Origin: Candidatus Thalassarchaeum betae
GTDB lineage: Archaea; Thermoplasmatota; Poseidoniia; Poseidoniales; Thalassarchaeaceae
DNA length: 64,000 nt
Assembly (NCBI GenBank): GCA_003193925.1
Contig: PSPG01000008.1
Span: forward strand, 62,001-126,000
Reading direction: 5' to 3'
Shown: positions 1 to 9,301 of the stretch, piece by piece
Numbering within the stretch: position 1 is the first letter of the stretch
Layout of the letters: the number at the start of each line of letters is the position of its first letter
Made by a program: the position numbers and the translations under genes
The notes under the pieces: generated by a model
Told to the model about the DNA's origin: nothing
Database searches by the model: none
Seen by the model: the letters and a program-made list of their open reading frames with translations, nothing else

Positions 1-46
1 GCGCGTCAGGGCCGAGCCGGCGCGCAAGGGAGAGCCATCATTCCAC

Positions 47-1237
47 ATGACTGAGGAAATGCGCAGGCTCTCCACTCCGTGGTACGTGGCGCTCGCCCGC
101 GCCCGGCGGATCGATTCCTCGGTTCTGCCGGCCGGCGTAATCCTAGACGCTGCGGCCGGATCCGGCCTGCAGTTGGTCGCTTACTCGCGCGAGCTCAAAC
201 GGCCTGCTCTCGGGGTCGAGATGGACGGTAACATAGCGGTCCTGTGCGCGGCTAACATGCACATCAACTCGGACGAGGGCGACCTCCAGCGCTCGATGGA
301 TCGTGTCATCATAGGTGACGGGTCGGATGCTGAGGGTGCCATCACGGAGTACTGGAACAGCCTCCGCGAGGCTGGAACCCGGGCGCATCCACCGATTGCG
401 ATGCTCCACCTCGACCCCGCGCGCCCGCCCGATGCCCAAGCCCATGATGTGGACGAGATGCAGCCTGCCATCGGACCCGTGCTGAGCTCATGGGGCAAAC
501 ACTTGCAGAGCGGCCCGAGAGGACCGGCGGTGCTGCTCGATCTGTCACCGCGCCTCGGGGAGGAGCAGCAGGGCATAATCGATGCCATCGTCGAGGTCAC
601 TTTCCCCGGAGTTAGTCGTACTTGGGAATGGCTCAGCCAAGGAGGAGGGAGAGTCGACCGGCTCTCGCTGTGGGTCGGGTCCCTGTCCTCAAAGAAGAGT
701 CGTCGCTGCGTCAGGATGGGTACGAAGAACGTGCTCGCCACGATAGAGGGTGCTCCCGCGGGGTCCGAGGTAGTACAGATGAACACTCCCCCGCCCTTCG
801 GCGCTTGGATGACTATCGTCGATCCGGCCCTCGTTCACAGTGGTCTGCAGGAGGCCTGGCTGAAGCGCGCCCTGCGAGAGGGCGGCGGCCACTCATGGCT
901 ACGACTCGAGGGGCGACGCCCACTACTGATTCACACCGACCCCCTCAACGGCTCGGATGACGTCGGTGGATTCGTCGTTGCGAGCGGTGAGATAGTGCAG
1001 CACAGGCTCAGGCCGCCCGAGCTCCACACCATCGATCAGACCGCTGCCTCTGCGGCGAGAAACGGCATCGGCAAGGTCACTCTGCGCTGCAGCTTGGATC
1101 CTGACATCCATCCGACGCTGCAACGCAGGCTGGACAGGGAGCTGAAGGAAGTCGACGGCGCGAGGGGGTTCATGGTCGACATCGATCTCGAGCGCGGCTC
1201 CGGAAGCCACAAGCTGTACGTAGTCTGTAAGGGATAA
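47..1237 (+). CDS. SAM-dependent methyltransferase-like protein
   Basis: ORF with N-terminal VILDAAAGSGLQLVAYSREL...GVEMD, resembling Rossmann MTase motifs I/II; sits upstream of the ribosomal cluster. Confidence 0.6.
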   Translation: MTEEMRRLSTPWYVALARARRIDSSVLPAGVILDAAAGSGLQLVAYSRELKRPALGVEMDGNIAVLCAANMHINSDEGDLQRSMDRVIIGDGSDAEGAITEYWNSLREAGTRAHPPIAMLHLDPARPPDAQAHDVDEMQPAIGPVLSSWGKHLQSGPRGPAVLLDLSPRLGEEQQGIIDAIVEVTFPGVSRTWEWLSQGGGRVDRLSLWVGSLSSKKSRRCVRMGTKNVLATIEGAPAGSEVVQMNTPPPFGAWMTIVDPALVHSGLQEAWLKRALREGGGHSWLRLEGRRPLLIHTDPLNGSDDVGGFVVASGEIVQHRLRPPELHTIDQTAASAARNGIGKVTLRCSLDPDIHPTLQRRLDRELKEVDGARGFMVDIDLERGSGSHKLYVVCKG

Positions 1238-1352
1238 TCCCGGCGCTTCCGGGCGCCCCGTAGGGGCGTCCAATCGGTTCAAATAGGGAAGGCAGGTCGC
1301 CGAGATGCCCAATGGGCCACCGGGTAACCGGTGAACACGGGGGAACCGTACA

Positions 1353-1814
1353 ATGCCGAAAGAAGCGGAACTTGGAGATGACTTCTCCTACATTCTCCGT
1401 ATGGCTAACAGTGACATCGACGGGCTGAGGCCAATCACCATCGGCCTAACATCCATCAAGGGCGTGGGAATGCGCACTTCCCAGCAGATCTGTCGCTTGG
1501 CTGGAATCGATGGGAAGACGCTGGGCGGTCATCTCTCCGACGATGAGCAGGACAACCTGCGAAGTGCGATCGACGACTACGCCACCACCGTGCCGTGGTG
1601 GCTCGTCAATCGGCAGCGTGACCTTGGAACCAACGAGGATGCTCACATCGTCGCGATGGAGGTCAAGATGACCCGCGACGACGACATATCCCGAATGGCC
1701 GGGATCAAGGCCTACAGGGGAATGAGGCACAGGAGCGGCCACAAGGTCCGCGGACAGCGCCTCAGATCGAATGGTCGCAAGGGATCATCACTCGGTGTCG
1801 AGAGGAAGAAGTGA
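1353..1814 (+). CDS. rps13: 30S ribosomal protein S13 (uS13), archaeal
   Basis: GLTSIKGVGMRTSQQICRLAGID...YRGMRHRSGHKVRGQRLRSNGRKG; gene order S13-S4-S11-RpoD. Confidence 0.97.
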   Translation: MPKEAELGDDFSYILRMANSDIDGLRPITIGLTSIKGVGMRTSQQICRLAGIDGKTLGGHLSDDEQDNLRSAIDDYATTVPWWLVNRQRDLGTNEDAHIVAMEVKMTRDDDISRMAGIKAYRGMRHRSGHKVRGQRLRSNGRKGSSLGVERKK

Positions 1815-1825
1815 GGTGCTGAAGC

Positions 1826-2506
1826 ATGGGACACCCTAAGTTCGCCAGACCAAAGACCCGCGCTCCGACTCATCCTTGGAAACAGGCTCGCATCGACGAG
1901 GAGCACGCCCTGAAGGACAAGTACGGGCTGAAGAAGGTCGGTGGCATGAAGGAGATCTGGCGAGAGAAGTCAGCTCTCCGCCGACACAGGAACCAAGCGA
2001 TGAAGCTCATCGGGAGGGTCGACATCACCGAGGCGCACTTCACCCGCGAGAAGGATGACCTAGTGGCCTCGTTGTGCCGAAAGGGGCTGCTCGCTGGGGG
2101 TGCTGGAATCGACGAAGTCCTGCAGATAACAGTCGAGCACATGCTCTCTCGGAGGATGCAGTCCGTCGTCTTCTACAAGGGACTGGTCCCTTCGATGAGG
2201 GCTGCTAGGAACCTGATAGTGCACGGTCACATCTCCATCGGCAAGCAGAGGATGACTGTTCCCGGTTATCACATCTTGAGGCACGAGGAGGACCTGCTCC
2301 AGTACTCGTCCAACTCTCCATTCGCTGACCCAGAGCACCCATTCCGCAAGGACATGGAAGAATTGAGGCTCACCATGGTCGCCGACGTAGATGAAGAAGA
2401 AGTCGAGCCTCTCCGCGAAGCGACTGAGGAGTTCGTCGAGGAGATCAAGTCCAAGGAGGCCGAGTTACCTAGCGTCGAGGACACCATTCCGAAGGAGGAT
2501 GACTGA
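1826..2506 (+). CDS. rps4: 30S ribosomal protein S4 (uS4), archaeal
   Basis: MGHPKFARPKTRAPTHPWKQARIDEEH; S4 domain ARNLIVHGHISIGKQRMTVPGYHI. Confidence 0.97.
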   Translation: MGHPKFARPKTRAPTHPWKQARIDEEHALKDKYGLKKVGGMKEIWREKSALRRHRNQAMKLIGRVDITEAHFTREKDDLVASLCRKGLLAGGAGIDEVLQITVEHMLSRRMQSVVFYKGLVPSMRAARNLIVHGHISIGKQRMTVPGYHILRHEEDLLQYSSNSPFADPEHPFRKDMEELRLTMVADVDEEEVEPLREATEEFVEEIKSKEAELPSVEDTIPKEDD

Positions 2507-2886
2507 TGTCACGCAAGGCGATTCTGCACATATTCACCACTCACAACAACGTGCTGATCACCGCGACTGACCTGACCGGCGCCGAGACCATCTGCAAGGT
2601 CTCCGGCGGCATGGTGACCAAGGGCGGAAGCGATTCAGGCAGCGGGTTCGCATCCACTAGGGCGGCCGAGAGGATCGCCGAGATGCTCGCCGAGAAGGGT
2701 TTCGACCAAGTCATCGTGAAGTACCGCGGCGCTGGGGGCAACCGCTCCCACAGCGCGCCCGGGGCGACCGCCGCAATCCGGGCTCTCACCCGAGCCGGAG
2801 TGACAATAACCCGAATCGAGGACGTGACCCCAATTGCGACCGACGGGACGAAGGGCAAGGGAGGGCGCAGAGGGCGCCGAGTGTGA
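2506..2886 (+). CDS. rps11: 30S ribosomal protein S11 (uS11)
   Basis: AILHIFTTHNNVLITATDLTGAETI...RITRIEDVTPIATDGTKGKGGRRGRRV-type C-terminus. Confidence 0.97.
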   Translation: MSRKAILHIFTTHNNVLITATDLTGAETICKVSGGMVTKGGSDSGSGFASTRAAERIAEMLAEKGFDQVIVKYRGAGGNRSHSAPGATAAIRALTRAGVTITRIEDVTPIATDGTKGKGGRRGRRV

Positions 2887-2895
2887 GGTGAAATC

Positions 2896-3783
2896 ATGGT
2901 GAAGACGAAGATCATCGAAGAGAGCGACGAGAAAATCAGGATTCTGCTTACGGACACGGACCGAGCGTTCGTCAATTCGATTCGCCGCTCGCTGATCTCA
3001 GACACCCCGAAGATGGCGATAGACACCGTTCGATTCGAGATGGCTACCATCGAAATGGACGACGAAGTATGGGAGACGAACGGGCCTCTGCCCGACGAAA
3101 TGATCGCACAGAGGCTGGCCATGCTGCCCATACCGACCCGACATGACGAGTTCTACTTCCAGGACAGTTGCCCGAACTGCTCCGAACTAGTGGTCGAGGA
3201 CCGCGGCTGCCCGCTCTGCACGATGCTGTTCACATGCAAGACCTTCGGAACAGAAGAGGGCAGGATGGTCACCGCTGGAGACATGAACTTCCTCGGTGAA
3301 GACGACCTGAGCATTCCCGAGAAGTACCGCAGCATACCGATCACCAAGCTGTTCCGTGGCCAGATGATCGAGTTCTACGCGACTGCGGTCATGGGCCGCG
3401 GTCGAGACCATGCAAAGTGGTCTCCCGTCTGCGGAATCACATTCACCCCGAGATACGTCGGCGTCATCAACATCAAGACGAGGTCAAAGATGCTGTGGAA
3501 CCTCAACTTGAGCATCACCGCCAAGGACTTCGACAGCAACGGTCGTCTGGAGGACCTCGACAAGGTCGCTCAGCTGATTGAGGACCTACACCACGTCGGC
3601 GCTGGTACCGAGGAGTCGAGGGAGTTCAAGGACGCGGTCGTGGTGGAGGAGGTCCCGGGCGAGTTCATCCTGTCATTCGAGACGGATGGCTCGATAACCG
3701 CCAGAGTCGCCTTCGAGAAGGCCATCGAGGAGCTCTCAGGCCGCTTCGGAAAGATCGAGGAAGACCTCGCGGCGGTTCTCTGA
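2896..3783 (+). CDS. rpoD: DNA-directed RNA polymerase subunit D
   Basis: RAFVNSIRRSLISDTPKMAIDTVRFE; cysteine-rich insert CPNCSELVVEDRGCPLC; follows S11 as in other archaea. Confidence 0.95.
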   Translation: MVKTKIIEESDEKIRILLTDTDRAFVNSIRRSLISDTPKMAIDTVRFEMATIEMDDEVWETNGPLPDEMIAQRLAMLPIPTRHDEFYFQDSCPNCSELVVEDRGCPLCTMLFTCKTFGTEEGRMVTAGDMNFLGEDDLSIPEKYRSIPITKLFRGQMIEFYATAVMGRGRDHAKWSPVCGITFTPRYVGVINIKTRSKMLWNLNLSITAKDFDSNGRLEDLDKVAQLIEDLHHVGAGTEESREFKDAVVVEEVPGEFILSFETDGSITARVAFEKAIEELSGRFGKIEEDLAAVL

Positions 3784-3824
3784 GCCGGACGAGGATTCTT
3801 GGCTGGAACGCTGGATGAGGCACC

Positions 3825-4802
3825 ATGCCCACGTTTCTTGGTCGGGGAGAGTGCGGCGGCCACGTCACCCTTCTGTTCACGGTGAGCGACCAGTCTGACG
3901 ACCCCGTGGAGCAGGGCAGCCTGGGTGCAGGGCTCTGCGTCGAAGACGGGGTCGAGGCGATTGCACGAGGCGAGGAAGGGGGTCCCGGACTCTCCGTCAG
4001 GTTCGTTGACGCTGAAGCCGACCCTACGCTATACGAGGATGTCCTCGGGCTGCTGGTCGAGGAAGTACCCGAGGTCGGCGATGTCTCCTGGGAGATCAAC
4101 GTGAGACTGGCTCTGCCAACCTCTCAGGGGTTCGGAATGTCTGGCTCAGGCGCCATAGCCGCGGCCATGGCTTTCCAGAGAGCCATGGGACTGCCGCACG
4201 AAGAGAGTCTCAGGCGCTGTTACTCGGTCGCGCACAGGGTCGAGCGAGCGCGCTCGACCGGGCTCGGTGATGTCACGGCCCTCGCGGCCGGTGGGGTCGA
4301 ACGCAGGCTCGTTGCTGGCGCGCCGTACCACGGCGCCCTTCTGGAGAATGGCCCTGGGCGCGCCGAGGGCTGGACCTGCAATACTCCAGTCGTCCTCGCT
4401 TGGCGCCCGGACGCTGGCAAACACACATCTGGCTACATCGATAATGCTCAGTGGAAGAAATCCATCAGCGAGGCTGGTGCCAAGCAGATGGAGAGACTCT
4501 CCCTGGGGGAATGGGACCAGAGCCGCTGGTTGGGGCTGATGGATGCGGCGCATGCCTTCGCTGAGGACAGCGGGCTGCTGAAAGACGCCTCGCGCACCGA
4601 GTTGCTTTCCACCGCCAGCGAGGTCATCGAAGTCAGCGGGATGAGGGATGAAGCGAGCGCTCTGCTATGCATGCTGGGAGAGAGCGTGGCGGTAGTTCCG
4701 ACCGATCCCGAAGATGAGGATTCAGGGCTCAGTGCGTTGGTTCCAGAGTTGGAGCAAGCCGGTCTGGAGTCGATCATGACCAGAGTCGGCGAACTCTCAT
4801 GA
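3825..4802 (+). CDS. Pantoate kinase (archaeal GHMP kinase family)
   Basis: GHMP kinase motif LPTSQGFGMSGSGAIAAAMAFQRAMG and similarity to archaeal pantoate kinases. Confidence 0.75.
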   Translation: MPTFLGRGECGGHVTLLFTVSDQSDDPVEQGSLGAGLCVEDGVEAIARGEEGGPGLSVRFVDAEADPTLYEDVLGLLVEEVPEVGDVSWEINVRLALPTSQGFGMSGSGAIAAAMAFQRAMGLPHEESLRRCYSVAHRVERARSTGLGDVTALAAGGVERRLVAGAPYHGALLENGPGRAEGWTCNTPVVLAWRPDAGKHTSGYIDNAQWKKSISEAGAKQMERLSLGEWDQSRWLGLMDAAHAFAEDSGLLKDASRTELLSTASEVIEVSGMRDEASALLCMLGESVAVVPTDPEDEDSGLSALVPELEQAGLESIMTRVGELS

Positions 4803-5855
4803 GCCGTATCTGGCATTCTCGTGGAAGTCTTTCAGAGGCTTTAGGTCCAACGGACTCGCGTCGAGCTGAATAGCCCCCTTGAGCTTCAGCCCGCCACAGA
4901 ATCCATGACGGTAGACTATGGCGCCCTGACCGTACTCGGCGACGTACCTGTTGATCTGCTTCTGGGTCTTCTTCTTGGGGAACTTGAGATCGGCACCAAA
5001 GAAGTGCTTGGCATCGATCCACGCACAAGGGATGCCGTTGATTCTCACGTAGTCCAGAAGGAGCAGGTCGGGCGTGATGATGGCTCTGCCCTCGCTCACC
5101 TTCTGCTCTGCCAGAAGATCCTCCTGACGACGGAACCTCACTCCGACGGAGGAGAAGTAATCGCACAGGACGTCCTCGAAGACCTCGGCGGCGTTCTGGG
5201 TCTCTGTCTGGTTCACCGAGCTCACCCTGTCTACTGACTCTGCGAGCTCGAACTGTTCGCGGTCGCGCTTGTTCAGTCTCGAGGGATTCTTGTTGAGCGT
5301 CTCCTTGATCCTATTCTTCGTCCATCCCCTCCCAGTAAGGACGGCTCGGAAGGTGTTGACGGGTGGTGCGTCAAAGCGCTTGGAGAGGGCGATGACGCTC
5401 TCGCCTGCGTTGTAACGCCGGCTGAGCTCGTTCGCTCGGCGCATCAGGCTAGAATGCGAGTAGACGCTCTTCTCCTGATTCAAGGCACTGCGCAGCGACA
5501 GGGCCTGCTCGATGGTTATCGGCAGGTCGTCTAGTTTGGAGGCGATCTCCTGGACCCTCTCCTCGGGAAGGAAGCCGAACTCCCCTGGTATGCATGCGAT
5601 TTTACCGGCCTTGCGTTGTACTTCCTTGGAGACCGGGTTGATCCGCCACCGGAGATCAATCCTCCGAGGGGGCGGGTCGATCTCCTTCGGGATACCCATC
5701 GGTCGGGGCTTAGCGGAGAAGCGAGCGAGCGCACGCTCGACCTCTTCGGATACAGTCGCCGTACTCGGCTCCTCGGGAGGACGGACGCCGCTCCCGGAGC
5801 GCCGGCGGCGTCGGCGGCGCCGTCGCTGCCGATTGCCACTCTTCTCCTCACTCAA
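4797..5855 (-). CDS. TPD-motif nuclease-like protein, CDIN1 (C15orf41)-like
   Basis: ITPDLLLLDYVRINGIPCAWIDAKHFFGADLKFPKKKTQKQINRYVAEYGQGAIVYRHGFCGGLKL matches the TPD/WI(D/E)xKxxFG pattern; start chosen at a TTG (5855) because the longer ORF overlaps the DUF393 gene; Arg-rich N-terminus. Confidence 0.75.
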   Translation of the reverse strand: MSEEKSGNRQRRRRRRRRRSGSGVRPPEEPSTATVSEEVERALARFSAKPRPMGIPKEIDPPPRRIDLRWRINPVSKEVQRKAGKIACIPGEFGFLPEERVQEIASKLDDLPITIEQALSLRSALNQEKSVYSHSSLMRRANELSRRYNAGESVIALSKRFDAPPVNTFRAVLTGRGWTKNRIKETLNKNPSRLNKRDREQFELAESVDRVSSVNQTETQNAAEVFEDVLCDYFSSVGVRFRRQEDLLAEQKVSEGRAIITPDLLLLDYVRINGIPCAWIDAKHFFGADLKFPKKKTQKQINRYVAEYGQGAIVYRHGFCGGLKLKGAIQLDASPLDLKPLKDFHENARYGS

Positions 5856-5908
5856 CGAGCCACCCCAGCCGAAGGAACCCCATGAACCCACCGAATATGC
5901 AGGTAGAG

Positions 5909-6241
5909 TCAGCGCCCGCTCGCGTAGACGTCGTAGCACAGGTCTCTGATCGGTCCCGGAATCAGCCACATCGCTGCAGCGAGGAGCCACGGGAATCCCA
6001 TTCTGAGCGCGATTCGGGATACTGCGGCGCTCTTTGCATACCACTCCCCATCCTCGGTGATGATGAACACAGAATCCACCCCCATCAGCTTGGCCGGTCT
6101 GGAGTCCATCAGTGAACGGCCTTCCTCAGTCTGCTGGCCAAGCGTTCTGAGCCTCGCGCTGCGATTGCGTCGCTCGACGAAGCGAGCCCAGCGGCTGCAC
6201 TTACCACAGGCGTCGTCGTAGAGCACGGTGGCCTGCGTCAT
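5909..6241 (-). CDS. DUF393 / DCC1-like thiol-disulfide oxidoreductase family protein
   Basis: VLYDDACGKCSRWARFVERRNR (DxxCxxC) and C-terminal GPIRDLCYDVYA. Confidence 0.8.
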   Translation of the reverse strand: MTQATVLYDDACGKCSRWARFVERRNRSARLRTLGQQTEEGRSLMDSRPAKLMGVDSVFIITEDGEWYAKSAAVSRIALRMGFPWLLAAAMWLIPGPIRDLCYDVYASGR

Positions 6242-6249
6242 CGGCTCAC

Positions 6250-9105
6250 CTACAGGAAAGCGATGCCGGGCTCCAACGGGAACGCGACACGGGCCTTACC
6301 CGCCACATCCTCACCATCTCCTACCGAGTATGCCTCGACCGAGTCGACGTCCAGCGCGGCGGCGAGGAAGCCGGCGTTAGCAGCGAGGATCCCGGCTTCG
6401 TCGAGGCCGCTGGAGATCAGCGTCCTCTCGCCATCAGACCAAGTGTGAATGCGGCCGCGCTTCTTCTTGCTGCCTGTCGTCATGGCCATCCAAGTCTGGA
6501 AAATCTCGCCTCGCAATGCCTCATTCTTGAATATCTCGAGGGACTGCAGGTGCGCCTGTCCCTGAGCCTTGAAGTCGAAGCCTTCCGAGTCGAGTCGGAT
6601 CGCGTCTTGAGCGAGCTCGGCCTTCCATGCGACTGCAGTCTGGATGACGACCCGACTGATTTCACCCTCTGTGTGGCGCTCGGCTAGGCCGCGCAGGTTG
6701 CGCGCGCTGTCGATTACGTTGCGCAGGTAGGTCTCGCGAGCGAGGACAGCGGTGTCGCCTACGGACTCACCGGCGTCGGGCAACACCAGCGTAGCCAGCA
6801 GACCCTCGCCGCCAGTCATCTGCCAGAACTCCTCGGCTACATGGGGAGTCGCCGGAGAGAGCATGGGTATCCATCCCTTCAGGAAGGCACTGGCAGTGGC
6901 TCGGTCGCAACCTCCTCGATGCCGATACCAGTTCCAATCTGAGAGCATCTCGAAGTGGCTCACCATCACTCCCTCACGAAGGCTGACGTTGCCCATCGCC
7001 TCACGCCACGCGCGTTGATTAGCGCGCAGTCTAGCGTTCAGCCAGTCGTCCATAGGACCCGGCGAGTCGTCCATGGAGAGCGCCGAGTCGACGGCGTCGA
7101 TAATCACGTGCATCTGTCGATGGTTCGCCTCCAGAGCGCTGTCAGACCAGTCCATGCCCGCCTCAGGGTTGGCTCCGAACAGAATGAACAGACGAATCGT
7201 GTCGGCGCCGTAGCGTCCGAGCATATCCCCCGGGCTGATTGTGTTGCCAAGCGACTTGCCCATCTTGGCGGAGCGTGTGCCTAGAGGCTTGCCGCAGGTC
7301 GGGCAGTCACCGCCGAAGTTGTCGACGTGATACTCGGCGTTGCAGTCGGCGCAGAAGGGCGCGGGAGCGTTCAGCATCCCCTGGCAGATCAGTCGGCCGA
7401 AGGGCTCGCCGACCGCGTTCATCCCGGCGTCGCGGGTCGCCTTGGTGAAGAAGCGGGCGTAGAGGAGGTGCATGACAGCGTGCTCGATGCCGCCGATGTA
7501 CAGATCAACGCCGTCGTCCATCCAGTAGTCGACTGTCTCGCGGTCGAAGGGCGCGGCGTCGTTGCTCGCGTCACAGAAGCGCATGAAGTACCACGAGGAG
7601 TCGTAGAACGTGTCCATCGTGTCCGTCTCGCGCTTGGCAGCGCCTTCGCACGAGGGGCATGTGGTGTTGACGAAGGCATCGTGAGATGCCAGAGGGTTGC
7701 CGCTCTGCTCCTCGCTGAAGGTCACGTCGAGCGGTAACTCGACTGGCAAATCGGCCGCTGGCACGGGCACGATGCCGCAGGCCTCGCAGTGAATCATCGG
7801 AATCGGCGTGCCCCAGAAGCGCTGGCGGCTCAACAGCCAGTCCTTGAGCCGGTACTCGATCGTGCCGTAGCCTGAGCCGTGGCCCTCAAGCGCGGCTATC
7901 ACAGCATCCTTGGCCTCGTCGCCGGCCAACCCATCGAAGGCATCACGACCGGAGTTGACCATTGGGCCGTAGCCCTCGAAGGCCCCGCTGAGCGCGGCAT
8001 CTGGGTCGTCGCCGGCTCGCTCAAGCAGCACACGCCTGATCTCGATGTCGTACCTCTCGGCGAAGTCGTAGTCGCGCTGGTCGTGCCCCGGCACGGCCAT
8101 CACAGCGCCGGTGCCATAGGAGGCGACGACGAAGTTGCCGGCGTAGATGGGCACCTCCTCGCCGTTCAGCGGGTTGATCGCGTGGCGGCCGAGGAAGACG
8201 CCCTTCTTCTCCTTCAGCATGTTGATGCGCTCGAACTCGGACATGCGCGCGCACTCGTCGCGAAGTTTGCTCCAGTCAGCCTCCCACTCGGTTCCCGCGC
8301 ACAGCTCCTCGCACAGCGGGTGCTCGGGCGAGAGGGTGACGAAGGTCACTCCGAAGATGGTGTCAGGCCGGGTGGTGAAGGTGCCGATGACGGCCTCAGA
8401 GCCGGCCACCGGGAAGTCGATGTGGGCGCCGTGGGAGCGGCCGATCCAGTTGCGCTGCATCGCCTTGACGTTCTCCGGGAAGGCGATGTTGTCGAGTTCG
8501 TCGAGCAACTCGTCGGAGTACTCGGTCATGCGCAGAAACCACTGCGCCATGTCCCTCTGCACGACCTCGAGGCCGCAGCGCCAGCAGCGGTTGTTCTTGA
8601 CCTGCTCGTTGGCGAGCACGGTGTCGCAGTCCACGCACCAGTTGACCGGTGCCATCCTGCGCTCGACCAGCCCGCGCTCGTTGAGCATCAGGAACATTCG
8701 CTGGTTCCAGTGGTAGTAGTCGACATCCGAGGTCGCGAGGAAGCGCCGCCAGTCGTACGAGTAACCCATCCGCTCCTGGTCGGCGCGGATGCTGGCGATG
8801 TTGCGGTGAGTCACCGTGTGCGGGTGCCCGCCCTCCTTCTTCGCCGCGTTCTCGGCGGGCATCCCGAACGAGTCGTAGCCCATTGGGTAGAGCACGTTGC
8901 TCCCCATTAGCCGGTGGAAGCGCGCCATGGCGTCGCCGATCGAGTAGTTCCGTACATGACCCATGTGCATGCTTCCGGAGGGGTAGGGGAACATCTCGAG
9001 GCAGTAGAACTTCGGTTTGGAGGAGTCGACTTCGACTTCGAAGGCACCAGCATCCGCCCACGCCTTCTGCCAGCGGGCCTCTACCTCTTGCGCGTCGTAT
9101 GCCAT
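6250..9105 (-). CDS. leuS: Leucyl-tRNA synthetase, bacterial type
   Basis: FPYPSGSMHMGHVRNYSIGDAMARFHRLMGSNVLYPMGYDSFGMPAENAA; KMGKSLGN; Zn-binding CVDCDT...CWRCG. Confidence 0.97.
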   Translation of the reverse strand: MAYDAQEVEARWQKAWADAGAFEVEVDSSKPKFYCLEMFPYPSGSMHMGHVRNYSIGDAMARFHRLMGSNVLYPMGYDSFGMPAENAAKKEGGHPHTVTHRNIASIRADQERMGYSYDWRRFLATSDVDYYHWNQRMFLMLNERGLVERRMAPVNWCVDCDTVLANEQVKNNRCWRCGLEVVQRDMAQWFLRMTEYSDELLDELDNIAFPENVKAMQRNWIGRSHGAHIDFPVAGSEAVIGTFTTRPDTIFGVTFVTLSPEHPLCEELCAGTEWEADWSKLRDECARMSEFERINMLKEKKGVFLGRHAINPLNGEEVPIYAGNFVVASYGTGAVMAVPGHDQRDYDFAERYDIEIRRVLLERAGDDPDAALSGAFEGYGPMVNSGRDAFDGLAGDEAKDAVIAALEGHGSGYGTIEYRLKDWLLSRQRFWGTPIPMIHCEACGIVPVPAADLPVELPLDVTFSEEQSGNPLASHDAFVNTTCPSCEGAAKRETDTMDTFYDSSWYFMRFCDASNDAAPFDRETVDYWMDDGVDLYIGGIEHAVMHLLYARFFTKATRDAGMNAVGEPFGRLICQGMLNAPAPFCADCNAEYHVDNFGGDCPTCGKPLGTRSAKMGKSLGNTISPGDMLGRYGADTIRLFILFGANPEAGMDWSDSALEANHRQMHVIIDAVDSALSMDDSPGPMDDWLNARLRANQRAWREAMGNVSLREGVMVSHFEMLSDWNWYRHRGGCDRATASAFLKGWIPMLSPATPHVAEEFWQMTGGEGLLATLVLPDAGESVGDTAVLARETYLRNVIDSARNLRGLAERHTEGEISRVVIQTAVAWKAELAQDAIRLDSEGFDFKAQGQAHLQSLEIFKNEALRGEIFQTWMAMTTGSKKKRGRIHTWSDGERTLISSGLDEAGILAANAGFLAAALDVDSVEAYSVGDGEDVAGKARVAFPLEPGIAFL

Positions 9106-9301
9106 TTCCTCACTCCCATCGGGCTTCGAGGGGAGCCATCAGGCTCCCCGCAGAAGCAGTAGAACGGGCGCGAGCCCGCCTAGCAGGGTATGTGAAGCGG
9201 GCTTTCGTGCCACGCCCCGCGACTCGGAGGCCACGCTTTGAAGCCTGCCCTGAGAGGGAGTGGCCGCCACACCTATGCGGCGTGGTCCGGTGGGTTGGGC
9301 G

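Noticed and set aside
7879-8910. 343-aa + strand ORF opposite leuS
   Set aside because: Antisense to a well-supported leuS; long antisense ORFs are expected in GC-rich coding DNA.
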